From: Microbacterium sp. LWO12-1.2
Lineage (GTDB): Bacteria; Actinomycetota; Actinomycetes; Actinomycetales; Microbacteriaceae
Reading direction: 5' to 3'
NCBI RefSeq assembly: GCF_040675875.1
Contig: NZ_JBEGII010000001.1
Location: forward strand, 3,162,001 to 3,226,000
Length of the DNA: 64,000 bases
Part shown: one piece after another, positions 51,684 through 60,516 of the stretch
How the letters are laid out: every line of letters starts with the position of its first letter
Position numbering within the stretch: the stretch's first letter is position 1
Notes under the pieces: model-generated
Database searches by the model: none
Seen by the model: only the letters and a program-made list of their open reading frames with translations
What the model was told of the DNA's origin: nothing
Translations under genes and position numbers: made by a program

Positions 51684-52286
51684 TCACTGCATGGACGCGG
51701 AGCGCCCTCGCCACTCGGTCTCGAGAAGGCCGTAGATCAGGAGCGTCGTCCACTCTTCTTTGAACCATTCGCTCTCGACGAGACGCGCCTCGCGGCGGAA
51801 GCCCAGTCGCTCCACGACGCGCGCCGACGCGGTGTTGCGCTCGTCGATCCGCGCCGCGATCCGATGCAGTCCGAGCCCGTCGAAGCCGAGCGCGAGCAGC
51901 GCGTCGACCGCTTCCGAGGCGTAGCCGCGCCCCGAGAACCGGGGGGCGAAGATGTAGCCGACTTCGCCCGCGCGATCCGTCTCGCTGCGCCAGAACAGCA
52001 CGACGTCGCCGACGAGCGCACCGCTCTCGCGCTCTTCCACGGCGAGGCAGACCCCGTCACCTTCCGTCGTGAAGACCGTGCGCGACCAGGTCGTCGCGAT
52101 GCGCTGCTCCACCTCGTCGAGTGTCAACGGCGCGTACGGCACGTAGCGCACCGCATCCGGATCCGACTTGTACGAGTGCATCGTGACCGCATCGCCGGCG
52201 GTGATCGGCCGCAGCAGCAGCCGCGTCGTCACGATCGGGTACTCGGGGTCGAACCCACCGCTCCGCACCGGAGTCCGACTCTCCAC
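51684..52286 (-). CDS. GNAT-family N-acetyltransferase (RimJ/RimL type)
   Basis: 200 residues from GTG 52286, chosen because GAGGGG lies 7 bases upstream; GTG 52310 is also possible. TTRLLLRPITAGDAVTMHSYKSDP is the RimJ-like N-terminus; GEVGYIFAPRFSGRGYASEAVDALL contains the acetyl-CoA-binding R/Q-xxGxG/A loop (RFSGRGYASEA); NTASARVVERLGFRREARLVES is the closing motif. Acetylates an amine on a protein or small molecule; the substrate is unknown. Confidence 0.9.
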   Translation of the reverse strand: MESRTPVRSGGFDPEYPIVTTRLLLRPITAGDAVTMHSYKSDPDAVRYVPYAPLTLDEVEQRIATTWSRTVFTTEGDGVCLAVEERESGALVGDVVLFWRSETDRAGEVGYIFAPRFSGRGYASEAVDALLALGFDGLGLHRIAARIDERNTASARVVERLGFRREARLVESEWFKEEWTTLLIYGLLETEWRGRSASMQ

Positions 52287-52366
52287 GCGCAATCCCCTCA
52301 GAATGCCCACTTCTCGACGTTCGGATCATAGGGCACCTCTGTTGCATGACAGGTACCGTGGGTCGC

Positions 52367-53335
52367 ATGGAGTGGATCGCGAACCCGAGCGTCGGCGACT
52401 GGCTGCGAGAGCAGCTCGATGAGGACTACTCGAGCATGCACGGCGTCGTCCCGCGCGGATACCCGGCCTATGCGCGGGTGTTCCACCCCGCTGCGGTACG
52501 TTCGCTGCCGGACCGGGCGGTCCCGACCCATGAGGAGTGGGAGCAGCTGGCACCCGAGGAGCAGGGCCGGCTCACCGAGCTTTTCGTGGATGCCCCCACC
52601 ACCTGGGCGGAGACCGCCGCCGCTTTCGGCACGATGCTGCACCCGCTGGCGCAGTGGCAGCGGATCGTGCGGACGCCCCCAGAGGAGGATTGGCGCACAC
52701 GCGTCGCTCCTGACGGCCGCGAGTTCAGCGCGCCGATCGACGGCGAGCTCGACGTCGACGCCCTGGCTGTCGTCGCCACGCACCTGATCACCCACACGCG
52801 CACTCCGGATGCCGGCTACGCCGCACTGTGGGAGGGCACGGGCAGTCTGGTCGGCTACCTCGGCGAGTCGCCCTCGCGTGTCTTCTTCGCGATGGGCGGC
52901 GACCCGAACCACGAGGCGATGCTGAACCGCAGCACGCACGACCCGTTCAACAACGTGTTCCGCAAGCCGTCGTGGCAGGAGGGCATCCTTTCGCGGGAGA
53001 TCTCCGAGGGGCCACGACTCCGGCTGCCCGGTCGGGACCACGTGCTCTTCTCGGCACCCCCTCGCATCTTCGCGGATCCAAGCTGGGTGCTCGACGTACC
53101 GTGGCGGGATCGCGTGGCCGAGGAGCACGGGTTCCCGCCTGCGGCGCAGGGCCCCAGCATCATCTGGCCCGAGGACCGGGCCTGGGTCGTGGTGACCGAG
53201 GTCGACTTCGATTCGACCGTCGTGGCCGGATCCGCCGAGCTGATCGAGGCGATCTGCGCGGACGCGCGCCTCGAAGCACTGCCGATCAGCGAAGGCGCCG
53301 ACCTGGGCTGGGATGCCGACGAGGTCAACGCGTGA
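52367..53335 (+). CDS. Conserved protein of unknown function
   Basis: 322 residues starting at MEWIANPSVGDWLREQLDE; an ATG 21 bases upstream is possible. HGVVPRGYPAYARVFHP (about 25-41) looks like the most conserved part; LDVDALAVVATHLITHTRTP and WEGTGSLVGYLGE follow. The C-terminal segment contains PSIIWPEDRAWVVVTEVDFDSTVVAGS. No signal peptide or membrane helix, so cytoplasmic. Actinobacterial homologues of this type have no known function. The next gene overlaps its stop by 4 bases. Confidence 0.75.
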   Translation: MEWIANPSVGDWLREQLDEDYSSMHGVVPRGYPAYARVFHPAAVRSLPDRAVPTHEEWEQLAPEEQGRLTELFVDAPTTWAETAAAFGTMLHPLAQWQRIVRTPPEEDWRTRVAPDGREFSAPIDGELDVDALAVVATHLITHTRTPDAGYAALWEGTGSLVGYLGESPSRVFFAMGGDPNHEAMLNRSTHDPFNNVFRKPSWQEGILSREISEGPRLRLPGRDHVLFSAPPRIFADPSWVLDVPWRDRVAEEHGFPPAAQGPSIIWPEDRAWVVVTEVDFDSTVVAGSAELIEAICADARLEALPISEGADLGWDADEVNA

Positions 53336-54450
53336 GCACGCCGCGGCTCCCTTCGACATTCGATGCCGGGCCGCTGACCGACCCGGTCGATCCGGCGGCC
53401 GTGCGAGCATTCGCCGCCGAAGTACGTGCGCGGGGGACACAGCGGCCGGCGATCTCGACCATCATCGGCATCGTCGTCGCGGTCGTCGTGGCGCTCGTGC
53501 TGGTGCCGACCGTGGTGACGGTCATCCTCAGCCTCGCCTCGTTCAGCGATTCGCCCGGTGCCGCCGCGGTCCCCCTGCTGCTGATCGGCCTGGTGCTGGC
53601 CGCGATCGGGATCATGGTCTGGCTCGGCTGGCGCAACGGACGCGACACCCGGTACCGGCTCGACCGCTTCGCGCAGGCGAACGGCATGTCGTACGAGGCT
53701 CGTGTCTCCGATCCGCCGTTGCCGGGCATGATCTTCAGCCTGGGCCGCTCGCGGCTCGCGACCGACCTGGTACGAGGGTCGACACCGCGCTTCGTCGAGT
53801 TCGGCAACTACCAGTACACGGTACAGTCGGGGAAGAACTCCACCACCTACAGGTGGGGCTACGTGGCGGTGAAGCTCGACGTTCCGCTTCCCAACATCGT
53901 GCTCGACGCCAAGGGGAACAACGGGTTCGGATCGAACCTTCCCGCCTCGTTCCACAAGGAGCAGCGCCTGTCACTCGAGGGCGATTTCGACCAGCACTTC
54001 ACGCTGTACTGCCCGGCGGGATACGAGCGCGATGCGCTCTACCTGTTCACGCCCGACATCATGACCCGGTTCATCGACAATGCCGCACAGCTCGACGTCG
54101 AGATCGTGGACGACTGGCTCTTCCTCTACACGCAGCGCAAGGTGTCGACGCTCGACCCGGCGACCTGGGCGTGGCTCTTCGGTGCGGTCGGTGCGCTGCT
54201 CACGAAGTTCGACCAGTGGGCGCGGTGGCGGGATGAGCGGCTTCTCGCCGAGAACGCGGATGACGTGGCATCGACGTCAGCCGCGCCGACGACCGACTCG
54301 GCTCTGCCGTTCGCCCCGCCGGTCGGACTGCTCACTCCCCCGCCGGGTGTCGCGCCGCAAGGGCGACGCCTCAAGCGCAGCGGAACGTGGCTGCCGATCG
54401 TCATCCTGATCGGCTTCGTCGTGTTCTGGTTCTGGAGTCGAGCGAACTAG
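53332..54450 (+). CDS. Membrane protein of unknown function
   Basis: 372 residues, GTG start overlapping the previous stop. Two membrane helices near the N-terminus (IIGIVVAVVVALVLVPTVVTVIL; AAVPLLLIGLVLAAIGIMVWLGW) and one at the extreme C-terminus (WLPIVILIGFVVFWFWS). Between them is a soluble domain of about 200 residues (FVEFGNYQYTVQSGKNSTTYRW; HKEQRLSLEGDFDQHFTLYC; VEIVDDWLFLYTQRKVS) of mixed beta structure. Probably a cytoplasmic-facing domain tethered to the membrane. Function unknown; coupled to the preceding gene. Confidence 0.75.
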   Translation: MSTPRLPSTFDAGPLTDPVDPAAVRAFAAEVRARGTQRPAISTIIGIVVAVVVALVLVPTVVTVILSLASFSDSPGAAAVPLLLIGLVLAAIGIMVWLGWRNGRDTRYRLDRFAQANGMSYEARVSDPPLPGMIFSLGRSRLATDLVRGSTPRFVEFGNYQYTVQSGKNSTTYRWGYVAVKLDVPLPNIVLDAKGNNGFGSNLPASFHKEQRLSLEGDFDQHFTLYCPAGYERDALYLFTPDIMTRFIDNAAQLDVEIVDDWLFLYTQRKVSTLDPATWAWLFGAVGALLTKFDQWARWRDERLLAENADDVASTSAAPTTDSALPFAPPVGLLTPPPGVAPQGRRLKRSGTWLPIVILIGFVVFWFWSRAN

Positions 54451-54950
54451 AGACTCGAGGCCGCCGAGAAAAAGACCCGCGTGTATGTGGGGGTGGGTGC
54501 CGTTTGGGGAACGACTGCCCACCCCATCCCCCCTCGGGATCAGGAGAAGAACTGGGGATCTCCTCCCGCATGACGGCATAGCCGTCGCGCCCGCGGTCAG
54601 CTGGGGACTGACGCTGCTCGGCGCTTACGGGAATGGTATACCGGATGACGTTGCAAAGTCTTGCGTCCATTCAGACGTATGGTTTCGCGGGGGTCCCGGA
54701 GGTAGGCGATCGCGCCGGCGTAGGCGCATCCTGGCCCGATCGGCCTGCGCAGGTGGATCCGCCTACCTCCGCGAACGCTACGGGGCGAGGAAATCAGGCG
54801 GATGCCCGAGCGCCGTGAGCGAATCGAGCACAATCTCCGAGAGCAGTCCACGCGTCCTGAGGCTCCCGCCGGGATCTGCGGGGGCACGGGGAAGGGCCTG
54901 GATGCGCCGACACGCATCCAGGCCCTCGATCAGTTCGCTGTCACAGCGGA
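54451..54950. other. Non-coding spacer with inverted repeats
   Basis: No convincing gene on either strand. It holds an inverted repeat CGGAGGTAGGCG (54697-54708) / CGCCTACCTCCG (54760-54771), extended by TTCGCGG / CCGCGAA with a 6-base bulge, and the terminator at 54893-54926. The stretch 54630-54690 is less GC-rich than its surroundings. Nothing else recognised. Confidence 0.55.
54893..54926 (-). terminator. Terminator of the surface-protein gene
   Basis: AGGGCCTGGATGCG / CGCATCCAGGCCCT, perfect 14-bp arms with a 6-base loop, 25 bases after the stop of the minus-strand surface-protein gene. Confidence 0.85.
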
Positions 54951-56561
54951 CTAGGTGGTGCGACGACGCAACCCGAATGCGCCTGCGCCCACGATCAGCA
55001 GCAGCGCGCCCAGCGCCACCGCTCCCCAGGTGACGGTTCCGCCGGTGATGGCGAGACCCTCACCCGGCTTGTCACCGGATTCCACCGGCGTGCCCGGCCC
55101 CTCCGGGTTCTCCGGCTCTCCCGGCGTGACCGGCGTCGTGTTCGCGGTGTTGGTGAGCACGACCGCGATCGTCTGATCCGCACCGATCGTCACCGTGTTC
55201 GCGACCGCCCCGTCGACCTCGAACACCGGCGCGCCCCAGGTCACGCCCGTGATCGCCGGCAGGTCAACCTCAGAGAACGTCACCACGTCCCCCTCGTTCA
55301 GACCGTTCACGGAGACAGGGGTGCCGTCTGCCGTCACGGACAGCTCCTGTGCCGTGCCGTCGCCCACGGTGTACTCCACCGTGAACACCGTGTCATCCGG
55401 CACCGCAGCCGACGCCGTCCCCTCGACGACCTTCGCCACCGAGAAGCCGCCGCTCGCAGCCGCCGCCTCGCGGAACTGCACCGATGCCGCTCCCCGCACG
55501 GTTGCGGCGCGCGTCGTCTCGAACGTCGCGAACACCTGGCAGACGACTCCGTCAGCTCCGGGAGACTGCACCCAGGAGATCTGCTCCCGAGAAGCCGGGG
55601 TGGCCGCTCCCGAGACGGTGACCGTGCCGGCCTCGTCTGCAATGATGCACAGCGTGACCGTCGTCGACGTCGCCGCATCCGCGCCCTCCACCGTGAGGAC
55701 TCCACCGGAGAGCGACGCGTCACCCTCGCAGACCGTCGCGGTGCCGCCGTCTACGGTGAGCGCGATCGGCTGACCGTAGACGTTGGTGGTCACATCCACG
55801 CGTGCCGTTTCGCCGACTTCGAGGTCGGTGTCCTCTGCACGCAGGTCGAACGTGAGTTCGCTCTCGGCCCCGGTCAGAGCCAGGATCCGCTGCTGTTCGG
55901 CCGTGTTCATGTTCGCCTCGCAGTACCCCTCCTCGTTCTCCCACTCGGGATCAGAGACGCACCATACGAGATATTGACGCGCCTCGCGGGAGTCATGGTT
56001 GGCGTTCGACGCGAGACCCCCGAACATGGTCACGGGCATGTCGTGGCGCAGGATGTACGCGATGATGCGCTCCTGCTCGGTGGTGAGGCGGACGTTCTGG
56101 TCGAGATGCTCGAGACCGGGGACGACCACGCCGCCGTACGTGATCTCGCCATCGGCGTTGACGCGCGTGCAGGTGCGGCTATGGACGTCCGTGCAATACA
56201 TCCACTCCGACACCGGGCCGATGCCATCGACGTAGCGGAGCGCGCACGCTGGCACTCCCTCATTGTCCCCGTACGCGCCGTACAGCACGACGACCTGTCC
56301 GGCGTTGTAGTCGGTCAGGCGCTGACCCCACACGCGGGTCAGGTCCTCGATCCCGTTGAGCGCGTCGCCATCGGTCGGATCGTACGCCGTCTCTCCTTCG
56401 CAGAGCGGGGCATTGAACGGCTCGCTGGCGGGCGGGTTCGGTACGTCCGCGCGTGCCGGCGCGGCACCGGCGAGCACTCCGGCGAGGATGCTGAGGACGA
56501 CGAGCAGGAGCGCCAGAACGGCGCGCGGTCTCGTCTCTGCTGTGGATTTCAGGGTGTGCAT
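54951..56561 (-). CDS. LAITG-anchored surface protein (thioester-like and DUF5979 domains)
   Basis: 536 residues from ATG 56561. A signal peptide (AVLALLLVVLSILAGVLAGAAPARADVP) is followed by a cysteine-containing region (about 50-220; LCEGETAYDP, WMYCTDVHSRTC, LVWCVSD) that resembles the thioester domains of Gram-positive adhesins, though the reactive Cys-Gln pair is not certain. Then beta-sandwich repeats, and at about 373-470 a DUF5979-type Cna-like domain (FSVAKVVEGT; VPDDTVFTVEYTVGDG). It ends in a Pro/Gly linker, LAITG (503-507), a membrane helix and RRRTT. Probably a wall-anchored adhesin. Confidence 0.8.
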   Translation of the reverse strand: MHTLKSTAETRPRAVLALLLVVLSILAGVLAGAAPARADVPNPPASEPFNAPLCEGETAYDPTDGDALNGIEDLTRVWGQRLTDYNAGQVVVLYGAYGDNEGVPACALRYVDGIGPVSEWMYCTDVHSRTCTRVNADGEITYGGVVVPGLEHLDQNVRLTTEQERIIAYILRHDMPVTMFGGLASNANHDSREARQYLVWCVSDPEWENEEGYCEANMNTAEQQRILALTGAESELTFDLRAEDTDLEVGETARVDVTTNVYGQPIALTVDGGTATVCEGDASLSGGVLTVEGADAATSTTVTLCIIADEAGTVTVSGAATPASREQISWVQSPGADGVVCQVFATFETTRAATVRGAASVQFREAAAASGGFSVAKVVEGTASAAVPDDTVFTVEYTVGDGTAQELSVTADGTPVSVNGLNEGDVVTFSEVDLPAITGVTWGAPVFEVDGAVANTVTIGADQTIAVVLTNTANTTPVTPGEPENPEGPGTPVESGDKPGEGLAITGGTVTWGAVALGALLLIVGAGAFGLRRRTT

Positions 56562-56755
56562 GGCTGTCTCCGTGTCGGTCGCACGCGCGTACGTCAGACG
56601 TTCGCGGGCACGAAGGAAGCGGCGACCCCACCGATCGCCACACTCCATGAGACGGCAGCGAGCGGCTCTCATCACGGCGTGCCCCCGGATTCCCCTAGGT
56701 ATGGGGGTCCGTCACGGGGGCGAGAGGCAGCCCGCAGAGTTCCTCCCCCGGCGCC

Positions 56756-57154
56756 CTACGACGCGGAGGAAAGCCCGAAGTACTCCAGCTCGGCCTCGTT
56801 CAGCATCCGCGACCGGATCAGGAACCGCATGCCCGTCGGACCCTCGACCGAGAAGCCGGCGCCGCGCCCCGGCACCACGTCGATCGTGAGATGCGTGAAC
56901 TTCCAGTACTCGAACTGCGACGCCGACATGAAGACCTCGACCGGTGCCTCCAGCCCGACATCGAGTGCACCGAGCAGCACGTCGCCCGGTCCCGTGATGA
57001 ACATGCCCACCGGGTAGCACATGGGCGACGAACCGTCGCAGCATCCGCCCGACTGATGGAACATGAGCGGGCCGTGCTGCGCGGTCAGATCCCGCACGAG
57101 GGATGCCGCGGCATCCGTCACGTCGACCCGCTGGTAGGTGCCGATGCTCACCAT
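56756..57154 (-). CDS. DUF779 family protein
   Basis: 132 residues from ATG 57154. GPLMFHQSGGCCDGSSPMCYP (about 28-48), with four cysteines, is the family hallmark; FMSASQFEYWKFTHLTIDVVPGRGAGFSVEGPTGMRFLIRS completes it. DUF779 genes typically sit next to acetaldehyde/aldehyde dehydrogenase genes, as here (113 bases downstream of it), and are thought to assist that oxidation, but the reaction is not established. Confidence 0.92.
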   Translation of the reverse strand: MVSIGTYQRVDVTDAAASLVRDLTAQHGPLMFHQSGGCCDGSSPMCYPVGMFITGPGDVLLGALDVGLEAPVEVFMSASQFEYWKFTHLTIDVVPGRGAGFSVEGPTGMRFLIRSRMLNEAELEYFGLSSAS

Positions 57155-57183
57155 GTCTCGTTCCTCTCCCACACTCCTGGGCC

Positions 57184-57249
57184 CTGAGCCTGTCGAAGAG
57201 CTGAGCCTGTCGAAGGGCCGATTGCTCGGCGACGCTTCGACAGGCTCAG
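57184..57249. repeat. Direct and inverted copies of CTGAGCCTGTCGAAG
   Basis: Two direct copies (57184-57198 and 57201-57215) and one exact inverted copy CTTCGACAGGCTCAG (57235-57249). This motif is frequent between genes in Microbacteriaceae. It lies between the aldehyde dehydrogenase and DUF779 genes and can fold into a hairpin, possibly adjusting their relative expression. Confidence 0.85.
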
Positions 57250-57267
57250 CGACCCGCCGGATCGAAC

Positions 57268-58818
57268 TCAGAAGAAGCCCATCGGGCCTTCCGCGTACGA
57301 GACCAGGAGGTTCTTGGTCTGCTGGTAGTGATCGAGCATCATCTTGTGGTTCTCACGGCCGACACCCGACTGCTTGTATCCACCGAACGCGGCGTGCGCC
57401 GGGTACTGGTGGTAGGTGTTCGTCCAGACGCGACCCGCCTCGATCGCCCGGCCGGCGCGGTAAGCGGTGTCACCGCTGCGGCTCCAGACACCGGCGCCGA
57501 GCCCGTAAAGGGTGTCGTTGGCGATCGAGATCGCGTCGTCGAATCCGTCGAACGAGGTGACCGAGAGCACCGGGCCGAAGATCTCCTCCTGGAAGATGCG
57601 CATGTCGTTCGTGCCCTCGAACACGGTCGGCGCGACGTAGTACCCCTCGCTCAGGTCTCCGCCGAGATCGACCCGGTCGCCGCCGGTGAGCAGGCGCGCG
57701 CCGCCCTGCTTGCCGATGTCGATGTAGCTGAGGATCTTCTCGAGCTGGTCGTTCGAGGCCTGTGCGCCGATCATGGTCGCCGGGTCGAGCGGGTTGCCCT
57801 GCACGACCTTCTTGACCCGTTCCAGGCCGTCGGCGAGGAAGCCGTCGTAGATCGACCGCTGGATGAGTGCGCGCGAGGGGCAGGTGCAGACCTCGCCCTG
57901 GTTGAGCGCGAACATCGTGAAGCCCTCGAGCGCCTTGTCATAGAACGGGTCGGAGGTGGAGCGCGCGACATCCTCGAAGAAGACGTTCGGGCTCTTTCCT
58001 CCCAGCTCCAGCGTCACCGGGATGAGGTTCTGCGAGGCGTACTGCATGATGAGGCGACCGGTCGTGGTCTCGCCGGTGAAGGCGACCTTGCGGATGCGCT
58101 TGTGCTGAGCCAGCGGAGCGCCCGCCTCGATGCCGAAGCCGTTGACGATGTTCACGACGCCGGCCGGCAGCAGGTCGCCGATGATGTCGAACAGGAACAG
58201 CAGGGATGCCGGGGTCTGCTCGGCCGGCTTGATGACGACGCAGTTGCCCGCGGCGAGCGCCGGGGCCAGCTTCCACACCGCCATCAGGATCGGGAAGTTC
58301 CAGGGGATGATCTGGCCGACCACACCCAGCGGCTCATGGAAGTGGTACGCCACCGTGTTCTCGTCGAGCTGGCTGATGCCACCCTCCTGCGCGCGCAGCA
58401 CGCCGGCGAAGTAGCGGAAGTGGTCGACTGCGAGTGGGATGTCGGCGGCGAGCGTCTCGCGCACCGGCTTGCCGTTCTCCCAGGTCTCGGCGATGGCGAT
58501 CTCCTCGAGGTGCTGCTCGATGCGGTCGGCGATCTTGTTGAGGATCACGGACCGTTCGGCCGGGCTCGTCTTGCCCCATCCCGCGAATGCCTGCCAGGCG
58601 ACGTCGACCGCTCGGTCGATGTCCTCGACTGTTCCGCGGCCGACCTCGGTGAACGGCTTGCCGTTGACGGGGCTGACGTTCTCGAAGTACTGCCCCTTGA
58701 CGGGGTCGACGAACTCGCCCCCGATGTAGTGGCCGTAGCGAGCGCGGTAGTTCGCAAGGGCGCCCGGCTGACCCGGGGCCGTGTAGGCGGTGGACACGTC
58801 TTCTTCGACGATGGTCAT
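57268..58818 (-). CDS. Aldehyde dehydrogenase (acetaldehyde type)
   Basis: 516 residues from ATG 58818 with GAAGGAG upstream. NAD-dependent aldehyde dehydrogenase fold: [58 protein letters not shown] (general base Glu), [15 protein letters not shown] (catalytic Cys in EVCTCP) and [14 protein letters not shown]. The VCTCP segment and the partner DUF779 gene fit the ExaC/AldA acetaldehyde-dehydrogenase group, which oxidises acetaldehyde or short aldehydes to acids. Probably controlled by the GAF regulator upstream. Confidence 0.95.
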   Translation of the reverse strand: MTIVEEDVSTAYTAPGQPGALANYRARYGHYIGGEFVDPVKGQYFENVSPVNGKPFTEVGRGTVEDIDRAVDVAWQAFAGWGKTSPAERSVILNKIADRIEQHLEEIAIAETWENGKPVRETLAADIPLAVDHFRYFAGVLRAQEGGISQLDENTVAYHFHEPLGVVGQIIPWNFPILMAVWKLAPALAAGNCVVIKPAEQTPASLLFLFDIIGDLLPAGVVNIVNGFGIEAGAPLAQHKRIRKVAFTGETTTGRLIMQYASQNLIPVTLELGGKSPNVFFEDVARSTSDPFYDKALEGFTMFALNQGEVCTCPSRALIQRSIYDGFLADGLERVKKVVQGNPLDPATMIGAQASNDQLEKILSYIDIGKQGGARLLTGGDRVDLGGDLSEGYYVAPTVFEGTNDMRIFQEEIFGPVLSVTSFDGFDDAISIANDTLYGLGAGVWSRSGDTAYRAGRAIEAGRVWTNTYHQYPAHAAFGGYKQSGVGRENHKMMLDHYQQTKNLLVSYAEGPMGFF

Positions 58819-59010
58819 CGTGACTCCTTCGACCGGCCGCGCGTCGGTGCTGCGGCGTGTCCTCTGAAGGTAGGTCGCGGGACGTTGCACCCGAGTGCGC
58901 AACGTTGCGAATGGTTGCAGTCGTCGTGCGAATGGGATGCGGCGACGGCGCGAGGTCAGAAGTGCAGCGGAACCGGGCCGGAGCGATGCGCTTTCGACCC
59001 TGCACCGGGG

Positions 59011-60333
59011 CTACTCGGCGCGTTCGATGCGCGCCACCAGACCGGCGCGCTTGGGCGATCGGGCCGGCAGCATCTCGAGCGCGAGCCGCAGGATCTCGGC
59101 ATCCGCCTGGCCCTCGGGGATCTCGGCGTAGGCGAGCAGCACGTCGAGGCTCGCCTCCGACAGCATGGCCTCACGCAACCCTGCACGCACCGACTCGCGG
59201 AACTCCTCGACACCGGGAGAGGTCGACTCCGGAAGCACCGGTCCACGGTAGGCGGTCAGCGCCACACGGTGCGCGCCGCGGTCGAGCAACGAGAGCACGT
59301 CGTGCGCATCCGTGTCGAGGGGCACGGGCAACCGGTACGGTCGCGACTCGGGAACCAGATCGGGGGCCGCGCGCTCGAGCACCTTGCGCAGCCGCACCAT
59401 CTCGGGGCGCAGCGTGTCGGGCGAGACGCCCGGGCCGTAGACCAGTTCGCACAGGCGCTCGGCCGAGAGGCCCTGGCGGTGCACGGCGAGCATCAGCAGG
59501 ATGGCGGCGTGCCGTGCGCTCAGCTCGATCATCGCCTCCTCGTGCGCGGACTCGGTCTCGAGCCGCGCCCGATCGCGCCCGAGCACGTGCAGGGTCGCGC
59601 GGGCCGTGGCACGGGTGCGGGACGCTGCCGCATGCGAACGCGACGGGGTCTCGGCGCGCGAACGCAGCCGGGCGACCAGGAGCTCGGATTCCACGGCGCG
59701 GGCGGTCGCATCGACCAGGAGCCGGGCCTGCGGACTGACGACCTCTGGGCCCCCCGTGATGTCGATCACGCCGAGCACACGCTTCGTCTCGGGGTCCCTG
59801 ACAGGGGCCGCGGTGCACGACCACGGATGCACCAGCCGGTTGTAGTGCTCGGCGCCGCGGATCTGCACCGACTGGCCGAGGGCGAGCGCGGTACCGGGAG
59901 CGGTGGTGCCGACGGCATCCTCTGCCCAGTTCGCACCGGCCACGAAACCCATCCCGTCGGTGAGGGACTGCAGCTGCCGGTCGCCCTCGATCCAGAGCAG
60001 CCGCCCTGCCTGGTCGCCGACCGCGATGACCACTCCGGTGTCTTCGGCATCACCGGGGAGCAGGAGCGCGCGGATCATGTCCATGGCCGAGGCGAGCGGA
60101 TGCGCCAGCCGATACGCCTCAAGCTCCTCGGTCGCGAGCTCGAGCACCGGGGCCGTCTCCGGTCCGACGCGGCGTCGCCACGACCGCTCCCACGACTCGC
60201 GTACCAGCGGTCGCACCTGTGCGAGACGATGATCGTCGAGGTTGCCCGCCAGCAGTTCCTCGTGCGCACGCTCGATCAGGAGGCGGGAGGTCGCGGGCTG
60301 GACGTCCCGGGAGTCGTGCCACGAGGCAGACAC
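59011..60333 (-). CDS. GAF-domain transcriptional regulator
   Basis: 440 residues. Residues about 80-210 form a GAF sensor domain (GVVIAVGDQAGRLLWIEGD; GMGFVAGANWAEDAVGTTAPGTAL; NRLVHPWSCTAAPVRDPETKRVLGVIDITGG), matching AcoR-type activators. The AAA+ sigma-54 domain of AcoR is absent. Instead the C-terminal region has a winged-helix-like stretch (HAAILLMLAVHRQGLSAERL; VSPDTLRPEMVRLRKVLE). In actinobacteria such regulators sit beside acetaldehyde or acetoin dehydrogenase genes; the aldehyde dehydrogenase lies 192 bases downstream on the same strand. Confidence 0.85.
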   Translation of the reverse strand: MSASWHDSRDVQPATSRLLIERAHEELLAGNLDDHRLAQVRPLVRESWERSWRRRVGPETAPVLELATEELEAYRLAHPLASAMDMIRALLLPGDAEDTGVVIAVGDQAGRLLWIEGDRQLQSLTDGMGFVAGANWAEDAVGTTAPGTALALGQSVQIRGAEHYNRLVHPWSCTAAPVRDPETKRVLGVIDITGGPEVVSPQARLLVDATARAVESELLVARLRSRAETPSRSHAAASRTRATARATLHVLGRDRARLETESAHEEAMIELSARHAAILLMLAVHRQGLSAERLCELVYGPGVSPDTLRPEMVRLRKVLERAAPDLVPESRPYRLPVPLDTDAHDVLSLLDRGAHRVALTAYRGPVLPESTSPGVEEFRESVRAGLREAMLSEASLDVLLAYAEIPEGQADAEILRLALEMLPARSPKRAGLVARIERAE

Positions 60334-60516
60334 GGCAGTCTCCGATCATCAGCGGTGGAGCGTTATGCCAGTGTACGACGCTGATGCGGCGTAACCCAGG
60401 GGCTCCGCACAGACCGACATCGAATCCGACCCCACCGGAAGTAGGGGAAACCGCGAGGGCGCATTGCGTCCGGACCTGCCGCCCGGCTAGACCAGCAACA
60501 GCAGGGCGGAGGGGAT

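Noticed and set aside
57328..60384. 1018-codon open frame on the plus strand
   Set aside because: Antisense to the aldehyde dehydrogenase and GAF regulator, both with clear motifs; no domain in the antisense product.
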